The notes below the pieces were generated by a model. That model was not told where the DNA came from, ran no database searches, and worked only from the letters and a program-made list of their open reading frames with translations. From Lysobacterales bacterium (lineage in GTDB: Bacteria > Pseudomonadota > Gammaproteobacteria > Xanthomonadales > SZUA-36), in the NCBI GenBank assembly GCA_013001885.1, contig JABDLD010000006.1, positions 1 to 50,259 of the forward strand: 50,259 nucleotides of DNA. The letters run 5' to 3'. Positions 18,308-26,452 of this stretch are shown piece by piece. Position 1 is the first letter of the stretch, and each line of letters begins with the position of its first letter. Both the position numbers and the translations under genes were made by a program.

Positions 18308-19060
18308 ATGCTCGAAACCCTTGACCACGGGGAAGTGCGTGAAATTAAACTCGCCCGCCCGCCGGCGAATGCGCTTAATGCCGGAATGGTGGAAGCCATA
18401 ACAGGCGCCTTGAATGAAGCCGGCCAAGTGGCCGACGCAGTGGTTGTTTCAGGGCTGCCCCGCATGTTCTCGGCGGGTCTCGATGTGCCGGAACTGATCC
18501 ATCTGGACCGGGGACAAATGTCTCTTTTCTGGCAGTCCTTTCTCAGAATGCTCAAAACGATCGCCCACATGCCCGTACCCACCGTTTTTGCCCTGACCGG
18601 CCATGCCCCCGCAGGCGGAATCGTGATGGCGCTGTTTGGCGACTACCGCATCATGCCGGGCGGCGGGTTCAAAACCGGCCTCAACGAAGTGCAGGTTGGA
18701 CTGGTGGTTCCGCCTCCCATTCACCGGGCGCTGGTACGCGCCGTTGGGCCGCATACCGCAGAACGCGTCCTCGTAGCCGGTGAGATGATGACGTCGGAAA
18801 AAGCCCTGGAAATCGGCCTGGTGGATGAACTGGCGGACGATCCCGAGTCCGTGGTCACCCGCGCGGTAGAATGGTGCCAGCAGCACCTTGCGCTGCCCCG
18901 GCACGCCATGCTGATTTCAAGGCAAATGGCGCGTGCAGACCTTCATGACTGCTTTGACGATGGAAGTGGTTTGGGTGTGGAGCAGTTTGTCGATATCTGG
19001 TTTACAGACTCCACCCAGACGGTGCTTGGCGCGCTGGTAAAACAGCTGGCCGGCAAATAG
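18308..19060 (+). CDS. Enoyl-CoA hydratase/isomerase, ECI1-like
   Basis: Crotonase-fold enzyme of 250 residues. FSAGLDVPEL and TGHAPAGGIVMAL supply the oxyanion hole. The stretch KTGLNEVQVGLVVPPPIHRA, with Glu in LNEVQ, matches mitochondrial delta3,delta2-enoyl-CoA isomerase (ECI1) more closely than hydratases, as does the late VEQFVDIWFTDS region. It probably shifts cis/trans-3 double bonds to trans-2 during beta-oxidation of unsaturated fatty acids. It stands alone, divergent from the small secreted genes and converging on sseA. Confidence 0.8.
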   Translation: MLETLDHGEVREIKLARPPANALNAGMVEAITGALNEAGQVADAVVVSGLPRMFSAGLDVPELIHLDRGQMSLFWQSFLRMLKTIAHMPVPTVFALTGHAPAGGIVMALFGDYRIMPGGGFKTGLNEVQVGLVVPPPIHRALVRAVGPHTAERVLVAGEMMTSEKALEIGLVDELADDPESVVTRAVEWCQQHLALPRHAMLISRQMARADLHDCFDDGSGLGVEQFVDIWFTDSTQTVLGALVKQLAGK

Positions 19061-19064
19061 TCCG

Positions 19065-19919
19065 TCAGGGCGTTTCACCGGTTCGAATCGGACGGGACGG
19101 ATCCCTGATCCACTCACTCCAGGACCCGGGGTAAAGCCGGCTTCCCGGCAGTCCGGCCAGCTCCATGGCGAACAAGTTGTGGCAGGCGGTTACGCCGGAA
19201 CCGCAGGAATGCACGACCCGCTCCGGCTGCCCCGGCGCTGCGAGCAATTCAAATTCGGCCCGTAATCTATCCGGGCTTTGGAACCGGCCCTTGCTGTCCA
19301 GGTTGTCGCTGAAAGGGCGGTTAACGGCGCCGGGAATGTGACCGGCCTTGCTGTCGAGAAGTTCCACCGTGCCTGCGTAACGTTCCGGCGCCCGGGCGTC
19401 CAATACGGTCAATTCAGGAGACTCCATGCAGCGCAATATTTCGTCTGCGGATACCAGCTGCGCCTGGTCTGAGATGAGTTTTTCAGGTTGGGTTGACTCG
19501 AACCGGCTGTTGCCCGATTCAAGTGGCAATCCCGCCTCAGTCCAGGCCGAAAGGCCGCCATCAAGTAACGCCGAGGGCTGGCCGGTGTTGCGCATCATCC
19601 ACCAGAGCCGTGAGGCTATGGCATTTGAACCCTCGTCATAAGCGACCAGGAGCCGGCCCCTGGACCAGCCGATGGAGGCCAGGAAAGCAGCAAAAGCGGC
19701 AAGTTCAGGCAGCGGGTGACGGCCGGAGTCAGATTGGATGGGAGCGGCCAGATCATTGTCCAGGTGCGCGTATGCCGCGCCGGGAATGTGCCCGGCCAGC
19801 CAGTCCGCGCGTCCTTTTCCCGGGGCTGACAAGTCGAACCTGCAATCCACGACCGTGCATTCGCCGGCCCGGATCAGTTCATTCAGCCGTGCGCTCGAAA
19901 GCAGAATTTCGTTGTTCAT
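19065..19919 (-). CDS. sseA: 3-mercaptopyruvate/thiosulfate sulfurtransferase
   Basis: Two rhodanese domains in 284 residues. The first (1-135, VVDCRFDL, AGHIPGAAYAHLD) is inactive, as usual. The second (about 150-284) has LDARAPERYAG, KAGHIPGAVNRPF and the active-site loop CGSGVTACH with the persulfide Cys. The CGSGVT loop indicates mercaptopyruvate sulfurtransferase rather than classic rhodanese (CRKGVT). ATG 19919 lies 41 nt inside the end of nudL, so the two genes overlap and are probably co-translated. Confidence 0.88.
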   Translation of the reverse strand: MNNEILLSSARLNELIRAGECTVVDCRFDLSAPGKGRADWLAGHIPGAAYAHLDNDLAAPIQSDSGRHPLPELAAFAAFLASIGWSRGRLLVAYDEGSNAIASRLWWMMRNTGQPSALLDGGLSAWTEAGLPLESGNSRFESTQPEKLISDQAQLVSADEILRCMESPELTVLDARAPERYAGTVELLDSKAGHIPGAVNRPFSDNLDSKGRFQSPDRLRAEFELLAAPGQPERVVHSCGSGVTACHNLFAMELAGLPGSRLYPGSWSEWIRDPSRPIRTGETP

Positions 19920-20520
19920 TCCTTGCCTGCATCCTGGAAATCAAGTTCAGCAACATGTCCGCCGTGGCGCCCCAGATGATGTAGTGCTGCCACTTCAACG
20001 TATGTATCGTGTACTCCCGTCCGTGCCGCGCAACGATGCGGGCATCGTATCGTTCGACATCAAGCACCACAGAAAGGGGCACGGTGAATACTTCCGCAAC
20101 CTCCCGTTGATCCAGCACCCACTGGACCGGGGGGGTAACCAGCGCAACCACCGGCAGCACCCGGTAATCGGAGATAGTGTCCATGCGATCCAGAAAACCG
20201 ATTGGTTTCGCGGCTGCGGGCGGCAGGCCGATTTCTTCGTAAGCTTCACGCAATGCGGTCTGAACAGCCGACGAGTCAGCGTCTTCAGCCGCACCGCCCG
20301 GAAAACTGACCTGGCCAGGGTGTTGCGGCAAATGGTCTGCCCGGCGGGTCAACACCACCTGCGGTTCATGCATATCCAGCAACGGCACCAGGACGGCTGC
20401 CGTACGGGCCGGGCGGAATGCTCCCTCTCCCGGGGGGCGGTAACCACTGACGTCCAGATTGCGTACACCTGACTCTAGCGGGGAGACAGATTCCAGCAAT
20501 AGTTCACGCCAATGGTGCAT
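19879..20520 (-). CDS. nudL: CoA pyrophosphatase, NudL-type Nudix hydrolase
   Basis: Nudix hydrolase of about 213 residues. PGQVSFPGGAAEDAD and TALREAYEEIGLP together form the Nudix box, with the SFPGG element typical of the CoA pyrophosphatase group (YeaB/NudL). It likely splits CoA or acyl-CoA into phosphopantetheine and 3',5'-ADP. ATG 20520 (or GTG 20523 next to it) follows a GAGGACC site; an open frame to 20607 would overlap the FKBP gene. It lies 55 nt after the FKBP stop and overlaps sseA. Confidence 0.85.
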   Translation of the reverse strand: MHHWRELLLESVSPLESGVRNLDVSGYRPPGEGAFRPARTAAVLVPLLDMHEPQVVLTRRADHLPQHPGQVSFPGGAAEDADSSAVQTALREAYEEIGLPPAAAKPIGFLDRMDTISDYRVLPVVALVTPPVQWVLDQREVAEVFTVPLSVVLDVERYDARIVARHGREYTIHTLKWQHYIIWGATADMLLNLISRMQARNEQRNSAFERTAE

Positions 20521-20575
20521 CACGGGCAAAAGGTCCTCAATTGAAACGGGGCCCAGAAGGCCCCGTGATTCGTTG

Positions 20576-21256
20576 TTACTGGATGATTTCGACCAGCTTG
20601 AGGTCAAATATCAATACTTCATTGGGGCCGACCGGGGGGTTGCCGCGGGCACCGAACGCCATTTCAGGCGGAACGAAAATCTGCCACGTAGAACCGGTTT
20701 TCATCAGCGGAAGGACTTCCTGCCAACCCTTCAAAACAGAATTGACCTGAAATTCTTCGGGCACGCCGCGAGCAAAAGAACTGTCGAATTCCAGACCGTC
20801 GGTCTTGGAACCTCGATAGTGCACTTTAACGGTACTTTCCATCCCCGGGCGAGAGCCTTCACCCTCTTCAATAACCCGGTACTGGATGCCGCTGGGCAGC
20901 GCAACGATTCCGTTCTTGGAGAGGTTCTTTGCGAGGAACTCTTCCGACTTTTTCTGGTTTTCTTCAGCCAGTTTCTGGAAAGCTTCGGCCTGTTCCTGCC
21001 TGACTTTCTGCTGCAGAGCGGTTAAAAGTGCAACCATTTCATCAGCAGGAACCTGGGAATCCCGGCCCGCAGCTGAATCCCTGATGGCGGCGATGATGGT
21101 GTCAACGTCGAATTCAGCACCGCGGCGCTGGATGTCTTCGCCAATGTCCCATCCCACTGCATAGCTAAGTTTGCCCTTGTCACTGGTTAAGTCCTGAGCC
21201 ATTGCGGGGCCCGCAACAAATGCGGCCAGAACGATGATCGCGAAAATAAATCGCAT
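20576..21256 (-). CDS. Periplasmic FKBP-type peptidyl-prolyl isomerase (FkpA/Mip-like)
   Basis: A 226-residue secreted prolyl isomerase and chaperone. ATG 21256 is preceded by AGGAGGAAT and begins a signal peptide ending AGPAMAQ. The N-terminal helical dimerisation domain (about 25-125) is rich in Gln, Glu and Lys. The C-terminal FKBP domain has VKVHYRGSKTDGLEFDSS, the LPLMKTGSTWQIFVPPEMAFG active-site strand, and VLIFDLKLVEI. The organisation equals FkpA and Mip of E. coli and Legionella. A longer upstream frame is not supported. It is divergent from psp. Confidence 0.92.
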   Translation of the reverse strand: MRFIFAIIVLAAFVAGPAMAQDLTSDKGKLSYAVGWDIGEDIQRRGAEFDVDTIIAAIRDSAAGRDSQVPADEMVALLTALQQKVRQEQAEAFQKLAEENQKKSEEFLAKNLSKNGIVALPSGIQYRVIEEGEGSRPGMESTVKVHYRGSKTDGLEFDSSFARGVPEEFQVNSVLKGWQEVLPLMKTGSTWQIFVPPEMAFGARGNPPVGPNEVLIFDLKLVEIIQ

Positions 21257-21511
21257 CAGGTATTCCTCCTGCTTGTAAGCAAATATCCGGCAAAATGCCG
21301 GCTCGTCAAAAGTGAACCATTTTACAGGAGCATGACGTTGTATGCCATGCGCAATCGAATATAGCTGTTTCACCTTGACCCGTGCCCCAACGTGGGCAGG
21401 GGCATAGACCGCAGTTTTTCAATCTAGTTTCCGCCACCTTTTGGTCGAATTGGCTATTGGATGCGAACCGGCCGCGGAGATGTTCTAATGAAAAATCATT
21501 TTTCCCTGTAT

Positions 21512-21524
21512 TATCAGTATCTTA
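21512..21524 (+). promoter_or_regulatory. IHF binding site in the psp promoter
   Basis: TATCAGTATCTTA fits the IHF consensus WATCARNNNNTTR at every position. It ends 16 nt before the -24 element, where a DNA bend would bring an upstream-bound activator to sigma-54 polymerase, as known for E. coli pspA. Confidence 0.65.
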
Positions 21525-21540
21525 AAATCTTCATTCACGA

Positions 21541-21556
21541 TGGCACGAACCCTGCA
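21541..21556 (+). promoter_or_regulatory. Sigma-54 (-24/-12) promoter of pspABC
   Basis: TGGCACGAACCCTGCA carries the invariant GG and GC with exactly 10 nt between them and matches TGGCAC-N5-TTGCA at all but one conserved base. Transcription would start near 21567, 30 nt before the pspA ATG. An activator of the PspF type is required. Confidence 0.88.
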
Positions 21557-21596
21557 TTAATCCTACTAGAGATTGAACAACCAGGAGCAAAATCTA

Positions 21597-22271
21597 ATGG
21601 GTATTTTTTCGCGATTCAGCGATATCGTAAACGCAAACATTAATGCCGTGCTGGAAAAAGCCGAAGATCCGGAAAAGATTATCCGGCTGATGATCCAGGA
21701 AATGGAGGACACCCTGGTGGAAATCAGGTCCGCCGCGGCAAAGTGCATCGCCGACCGCAAGGAGCTAGGCCGCCACATCGAGCACCTCGAAAAAGAGAAG
21801 GAAGAATGGGCCAATCGCGCGGAGCTCGCGATCCGGCGTGAACGTGACGATCTCGCCCGCGCCGCCCTGGTGGAAAAACAGGCCATCAGCGACCGGGTGG
21901 AAACTATGAGTCACGAATTGGACAGCCTGGACGGCCAGCTGGACAAGTTCAACGCAGACATCACTCAGCTTCAGAACAAACTGAATGACGCGAAAACGCG
22001 CCAGCGCAGTATCGTGATCCGACACAAGACAGCCAGTTCACAGTTGTCGGCCAGGAAGCACATCCACGACGACAGCATCGACGAGATGCTGTTCCGTTTC
22101 GAGAGCGCCGAGCGCCGCATCGACCGCGTGGAGTCGGAAGCCGAAGCCATTAACCTGGGAAAGGGTAAAAACCTGGCCAGCGAAATTGCCGACCTGGAAC
22201 AGGATGATCGTGTCGAAGCTGAGCTGGCTAACCTCAAGTCCAGGGTTGGCGACAGCAAAGAGGAGAAATAA
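21597..22271 (+). CDS. pspA: Phage shock protein A
   Basis: Peripheral inner-membrane ESCRT-III-like protein that oligomerises on stressed membranes and, in enterobacteria, inhibits PspF. From ATG 21597 (GGAG 9 nt upstream) it has 224 residues. It begins MGIFSRFSDIVNANINAVLE, an amphipathic helix followed by the EDPEKIIRLMIQEMEDTL motif, then continuous coiled coil to the end. An ATG 8 codons earlier gives a poorer family match. It is followed by pspB after 2 nt. Regulation by sigma-54 and IHF is visible upstream. Confidence 0.97.
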   Translation: MGIFSRFSDIVNANINAVLEKAEDPEKIIRLMIQEMEDTLVEIRSAAAKCIADRKELGRHIEHLEKEKEEWANRAELAIRRERDDLARAALVEKQAISDRVETMSHELDSLDGQLDKFNADITQLQNKLNDAKTRQRSIVIRHKTASSQLSARKHIHDDSIDEMLFRFESAERRIDRVESEAEAINLGKGKNLASEIADLEQDDRVEAELANLKSRVGDSKEEK

Positions 22272-22273
22272 CG

Positions 22274-22492
22274 ATGTATGAACTCATTCCAGTTCTGTTA
22301 ATCACTGTTTGCTTGCCGCTATGGATCATCTTCCATTACGCCACAAAGATGAAGATGTCGAAAGGCCTCTCCCCGGAAGATGAAAAAATGTTAAGCGAAG
22401 TCTGGGAATCGGCCAACAAAATGCAGGAGCGGATCAACACGCTGGAGCGCATTCTTGATATCGAAGCCCCGGACTGGAGAAGACGTTCATGA
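22274..22492 (+). CDS. pspB: Phage shock protein B
   Basis: Small inner-membrane protein of 72 residues. A single N-terminal helix (LIPVLLITVCLPLWIIFHYA) is followed by a cytoplasmic coiled part with LSPEDEKMLSEVWESANKM and the ERILDIEAPDW ending of the family. It works with PspC to draw PspA to the membrane. It overlaps pspC by 4 nt. Confidence 0.96.
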   Translation: MYELIPVLLITVCLPLWIIFHYATKMKMSKGLSPEDEKMLSEVWESANKMQERINTLERILDIEAPDWRRRS

Positions 22493-22884
22493 ACGATTTC
22501 TACAAACACAAGAACCCGCACCGGCTTTACCGGGACAAGGAAAATGCGATGCTTGCCGGCGTTTGCGCCGGAATCGCAGAATACTTTGGCCTGTCCCGAA
22601 AAGGCGTGCGCCTGGTGACGTTCCTGTTCATGCTGTTTCCGCCATTCTTCATGTTCATCGTTATCTCGTACGTAATTTTGACGCTGGTGCTGCCGGTTAA
22701 ACCGACCGACCTGTTTGTAGACAAGGAACACGCCGAGTTCTGGCGCGGTGTTAGCAATGCACCTTCTGATGTATTTGGCGCGTTGCGCCATCGCTTTCGC
22801 GAGTTGAATCACCGGCTCGAAAAAATGGAAGCGTTTGTGACCTCAAAAGAGTTCGAAATTGACCGGGAACTGGGCAGGAAATGA
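22489..22884 (+). CDS. pspC: Phage shock protein C
   Basis: PspC of 131 residues. The N-terminal PspC domain has LYRDKENAMLAGVCAGIAEY and GLSRKGVRLVTFLFML, then a membrane helix (FFMFIVISYVILTLVLPV), and a charged C-terminal coiled tail. It senses secretin or membrane damage with PspB and binds PspA. ATG shares ATGA with pspB. No pspD or other psp gene follows; only a possible 44-residue ORF lies downstream. Confidence 0.96.
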   Translation: MNDFYKHKNPHRLYRDKENAMLAGVCAGIAEYFGLSRKGVRLVTFLFMLFPPFFMFIVISYVILTLVLPVKPTDLFVDKEHAEFWRGVSNAPSDVFGALRHRFRELNHRLEKMEAFVTSKEFEIDRELGRK

Positions 22885-23048
22885 TTCGCCCGGCCCTGAA
22901 GACGGGCCGAAAGCGACAAAACGAGCGATAAAGACGCCAGTATGTAACCAAACCATCATTTTCTGCGTCAATACTTTAAGAGAAAGACGGTCTCAATCAA
23001 TAAGACAGGCTGAAAACCCGGGCCGAATAAAAACGCGGAGCAGAAAGC

Positions 23049-23183
23049 ATGAACACGAAACACCAGGAACCGAGAAAACCACAGAAGCCGAGAATCCCTA
23101 TCTACGGCTCGATGTGGATTGCACTTTTCCTGGGGCTGAGGCAGGAGTTGCTGCAACCCCGGACGGCCAGTAAGAGCGACTAA
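23049..23183 (+). CDS. Possible 44-residue protein after pspC
   Basis: An open frame of 44 codons with GGAG 10 nt before its ATG, starting 164 nt after pspC. The N-terminus is basic and Pro-rich (KHQEPRKPQKPRIPIYG), then comes a short hydrophobic part (SMWIALFLGL) and a polar tail. It resembles nothing I can name. The stop overlaps the convergent DUF1684 stop by 4 nt. The composition differs from random shadow frames, but the evidence is slim. The rest of 22885-23048 shows no feature. Confidence 0.3.
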   Translation: MNTKHQEPRKPQKPRIPIYGSMWIALFLGLRQELLQPRTASKSD

Positions 23184-24097
23184 TGCGAATGATAGTCTTT
23201 CTCGCCCGCCGTTACAGCAAGGTCCAGCCGGTTTTGCTGCGGAGGCAAAGGACAGGTTGAGTAATCAGTGAACGCGCAAGGCGGGTTATAAGCCTTGTTG
23301 AAGTCAATCACCAATTTCCCGTCTTTTGGCATTCCGTCACTGTAAAGAAAACGCCCCGCGCCGTATGTTTCCCTGCCGCTGGTGCGGTCAGCAAACAGAA
23401 ACCACACCGATTCAGAATTTTCCTCGCCGAGGCCCAGTAAACGGTAAGTTTCACCATTACGCTCGAACTCCACGTAGCCGTGCACCGGTGTTGGGCTCAA
23501 CTGTCCCAGCACGTTAGCGATATCGATGCTCTGGCCCTCGTTTGCCGGTATAAACCTTCCTTCGAACCTCCAGTCCCGGCCGAAGTCATAGCTTTTCACA
23601 CCGGTAAATTCCCGCAGGGTCGCGGCCTTCCTGTCCTTGATTCGCAACGCATAGGATTCCCTGTAAATCACGTAAAAGCTCAGGTCGCCGTGGGACACCA
23701 CAGTGGGCTCGCCCCGGTTGTCGGCAACCAGCGGTGCTTCCGGGGCCGCAGCTCCGTCTACCATGACGCCGCTGCCCGTGGCGAGCACGAATCTCAATTT
23801 GTCATCCGCCAGGTAGATACTCCCCCATTCCAGCGGGCCGCCGGGAATGCGGGCTGAGCTCGAGGGACTACTGCCGACACGGTTTTCGCCTTCCTGCAGC
23901 CACTCCAACCCAACCAGCGTTAACCAGCCGTTGTCGCTGGACAGCCGCTCGTGCCTGGCTTGTCGCCATTCACTGATTTGTTTTTCGTGAAGCGCGCCTG
24001 CCTCCCGGTCACCCGGCCCGGCCGGGACTGTGGAAGGGATGATGACAAGCCCGGCAAACAAGACCAGGCAGAAGACCTTCAGAGATACTGTGTTCAT
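23180..24097 (-). CDS. DUF1684 secreted protein
   Basis: A 305-residue protein with an N-terminal signal peptide or anchor (SLKVFCLVLFAGLVIIPSTV). WRQARHERLSSDNGWLTLVGLEWL and the C-terminal VIDFNKAYNPPCAFTDYSTC plus CPLPPQQNRL are the hallmark motifs of DUF1684. The family has no established reaction. The gene overlaps the manC stop by 4 nt (ATGA), so it is the last, translationally coupled gene of the sugar-nucleotide cluster; whether it acts in cell-envelope sugar metabolism is inference. Confidence 0.85.
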   Translation of the reverse strand: MNTVSLKVFCLVLFAGLVIIPSTVPAGPGDREAGALHEKQISEWRQARHERLSSDNGWLTLVGLEWLQEGENRVGSSPSSSARIPGGPLEWGSIYLADDKLRFVLATGSGVMVDGAAAPEAPLVADNRGEPTVVSHGDLSFYVIYRESYALRIKDRKAATLREFTGVKSYDFGRDWRFEGRFIPANEGQSIDIANVLGQLSPTPVHGYVEFERNGETYRLLGLGEENSESVWFLFADRTSGRETYGAGRFLYSDGMPKDGKLVIDFNKAYNPPCAFTDYSTCPLPPQQNRLDLAVTAGEKDYHSH

Positions 24098-25542
24098 TTG
24101 ATGCGCCCGTAAATGTCTTCGTACCTGACGATATCATCCTCTCCGAAGTACTCTCCCGTCTGAACCTCGATCAGGTGCAGGTCTTCGGAACCAGGGTTTT
24201 CCAGCCGATGCAGTGTTTCCAGCGGTATATAGGTGGATTCGTTCGGGTTCAGCATGAACTCTTTTTCGCCCAGGCGAACCTTGGCCGTTCCCCGGATGAC
24301 CGTCCAGTGTTCAGCGCGCTTGTGATGCATCTGCAAGGAGAGCACATGGCCCGGCTTGATGACGAGGCGTTTGACTTTGCAATCCTCAGCATCTTCGAGG
24401 ATCGAGTAACTGCCCCACGGCCGAAACACCGTCTTGTGAAATTCTGCGGCCTCGTGCTTCAGGTCGCTCAACTGGTTGACCACTTCCTTTACATCCTGAA
24501 CCCGGGCCTGATCGGCCACCAGGATCGCGTCGCCGGTATCGATAATGACCAGGTTGTCGATGCCAACGGCCGCCACCAGGCGGTTTTCCCCGCGCACAAA
24601 ACAATTGGTGCTTTCCACCATCACCGCTTTACCGTGTATGCGGTTACCGGCTTCGTCTGATTCGTAGAGTTCGCTCATGGCCTTCCAGGAACCGATATCG
24701 CTCCAACCGAAATCGCCACCGACAACCGCGCAGTTGGTCGCTTTTTCCATCACTGCGTAGTCGATGGACATGGAAGGACACGTACTGAACAGTTCGAGTG
24801 GTATCTCCATCGGTTGCTCACCAGACTCCATCGAACCCCAGCATTCAGCCACACATTGCGCGATTGCCGGTGCATGCTGATGGAGGGCGTCAAGATAGGC
24901 GCCCGCGGCAAAACAGAACATGCCGGAATTCCAACCGTATTCGCCGGACTCAACGTATGCGAGTGCGGTTTGCTCGTCCGGTTTTTCAACGAACGCAGCC
25001 ACCTCGTGACCCGCCGAACCGGATATGGCCTGGCCCCTGCGAATATAGCCATAACCGGTTTCTGCGTGGGTTGGGAATATGCCGAATGTGACCAGGTAAC
25101 CGCGCCCTGCAAGTTCCCGCGCATCATTGACGGCGGCCTCGAACCTGGTCAGATCCCGGATCAGGTGGTCCGCGGGCAAAACCAGCATCAGGGCATCCGG
25201 GCCGGCAGATTCCCGAACGTAATGGGCGGCAAGCGCGATGGCAGGAGCCGTATTGCGGCCGATGGGTTCGAGCAGAAACGGGTGGCCGTGCTCCTCTCCG
25301 TCAATCTCGTTGTACAGGTCACGCGTATAAAAATAATAATCGCGGCTCGTTACCGTGAGCACCGGACTGTCTCCCGCCACATCCAGCGCCCGCCGGAACG
25401 TCTTTTCGGCCAGCGATTCACCGTCAACCAGTTTCATGAATGGCTTGGGATGTGCGCGCCTTGAAACCGGCCACAATCGTGTGCCTGAACCGCCAGACAG
25501 AATGACGGGCACCATCTTCTGTTGCGGGTTACCGGGATTCAT
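24094..25542 (-). CDS. manC: Mannose-1-P guanylyltransferase / mannose-6-P isomerase
   Basis: Bifunctional type II enzyme of 482 residues (XanB/AlgA type). The N-terminal nucleotidyltransferase has LSGGSGTRLWPVSRRAHPKPF and the later FVEKPD motif. The C-terminal cupin isomerase domain has RPWGSYSILED, KPGHVLSLQMHHKRAEHW and the ENPG..LHLIEVQTG ending. It makes GDP-mannose and interconverts fructose-6-P and mannose-6-P. Start ATG 25542 has AAGGAG 10 nt upstream and overlaps rmlD by 14 nt. The rml-manC linkage matches the xanB locus of Xanthomonas. Confidence 0.95.
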   Translation of the reverse strand: MNPGNPQQKMVPVILSGGSGTRLWPVSRRAHPKPFMKLVDGESLAEKTFRRALDVAGDSPVLTVTSRDYYFYTRDLYNEIDGEEHGHPFLLEPIGRNTAPAIALAAHYVRESAGPDALMLVLPADHLIRDLTRFEAAVNDARELAGRGYLVTFGIFPTHAETGYGYIRRGQAISGSAGHEVAAFVEKPDEQTALAYVESGEYGWNSGMFCFAAGAYLDALHQHAPAIAQCVAECWGSMESGEQPMEIPLELFSTCPSMSIDYAVMEKATNCAVVGGDFGWSDIGSWKAMSELYESDEAGNRIHGKAVMVESTNCFVRGENRLVAAVGIDNLVIIDTGDAILVADQARVQDVKEVVNQLSDLKHEAAEFHKTVFRPWGSYSILEDAEDCKVKRLVIKPGHVLSLQMHHKRAEHWTVIRGTAKVRLGEKEFMLNPNESTYIPLETLHRLENPGSEDLHLIEVQTGEYFGEDDIVRYEDIYGRIK

Positions 25543-26452
25543 TTTCTGCCATCTCCTTGATGCAGGATTGCAGCGACTGTCGCATTCCTGCAGGTTCAAT
25601 TCCGAATTCCCGCCGAATTTTCGTCGTATCCAGTACTGAAAACAGCGGTCTTTTTGCTTTCTGCGGAAACCCCGACGTCAGCACGGACTCCATCTCGGGC
25701 ATCCGGTCCAGGATTCCCGCCTCCACAGCGATACTGAAGATCGTGCGGGCGAATTCATACCAGGTCACGGCATCACCGTCACAGTAATGATAAATGCCAC
25801 TGGCGGGCCGCTCGTCCGAGTCCGACAACAGGCCGGCCATGACCTTTGCGGTGACGCCGGCCAGATTACGGGCCCAGGTCGGGCAACCCTTCTGATCGCT
25901 AACGATACTGAGTTCAGGCCGCTCCCGTGCCAGACGCAACATGGTGAGAACGAAGTTGTTGCCGTGCCCCGAGTAGACCCATGAGGTCCGTAGAATGACG
26001 TGGCGGCACAAGCTGGATGTAATGGCACGTTCCCCCTCCAGCTTGCTCTCACCGTAAACACCCAGTGGCACAGCCAAATCCTGCTCGATGTAGGGGCGGT
26101 CAGACTCCCCGTTGAAAATATAGTCGGTCGAATAATGCAACAGCAGGCGATCGTTGCGTTTTGACCAGCGCGCGAGGCAACCCGGCAATTCGGAATTGAC
26201 TCTGAAGGCGACCGAAGCATTGTCTTCCGCCAGGTCGACCGCAGTGTACGCCGCTGCGTTCACAATGACATCCGGGCGCAAGCGGTTCAGCATGATTTCA
26301 ACACGGTTGAGGTCGCCGAGATCGAGTTTCAGTGTTTCTGCTTTGCCGGGAACAGCCACGCGGTCAGCCAGCGTGACTCGGCCTAAAGGGCTTATTCGCG
26401 GGAGCAGTTCCTGCCCCAGCTGTCCGGCAGCGCCTGTCAGCAGAATATTCAA
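25529..26452 (-). CDS. rmlD: dTDP-4-dehydrorhamnose reductase
   Basis: Last step of dTDP-L-rhamnose synthesis, 307 residues. The Rossmann fold has LLTGAAGQLGQELLPRI. The catalytic YxxxK is YGESKLEGE, preceded by STDYIFNG, and RTSWVYSGHGNNFV is also conserved. It overlaps rmlC by 4 nt and manC by 14 nt. Confidence 0.96.
   Translation of the reverse strand: MNILLTGAAGQLGQELLPRISPLGRVTLADRVAVPGKAETLKLDLGDLNRVEIMLNRLRPDVIVNAAAYTAVDLAEDNASVAFRVNSELPGCLARWSKRNDRLLLHYSTDYIFNGESDRPYIEQDLAVPLGVYGESKLEGERAITSSLCRHVILRTSWVYSGHGNNFVLTMLRLARERPELSIVSDQKGCPTWARNLAGVTAKVMAGLLSDSDERPASGIYHYCDGDAVTWYEFARTIFSIAVEAGILDRMPEMESVLTSGFPQKAKRPLFSVLDTTKIRREFGIEPAGMRQSLQSCIKEMAENESR

Larger units (their letters stand above)
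21257..21596. other. Intergenic region between FKBP gene and pspA
   Basis: 340 nt without a credible gene. It holds the pspA sigma-54 promoter and IHF site described separately. A small TGCCC/GGGCA stem lies at 21383-21398. The AT-rich stretch 21485-21540 precedes the promoter. A pspF gene, divergent from pspA in E. coli, is not here. A 60-codon plus-strand frame (21461-21643) runs over the promoter and pspA start and is not believed. Confidence 0.7.

Noticed and set aside
17566-18582. 338-codon minus-strand frame covering both small secreted genes
   Set aside because: Its first two thirds read the upstream secreted gene in another phase and cross the enoyl-CoA isomerase start; the signal peptide at ATG 17883 marks the true beginning.
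21461-21643. 60-codon plus-strand frame before pspA
   Set aside because: It overlaps the sigma-54 promoter and pspA start and has no homologous features.
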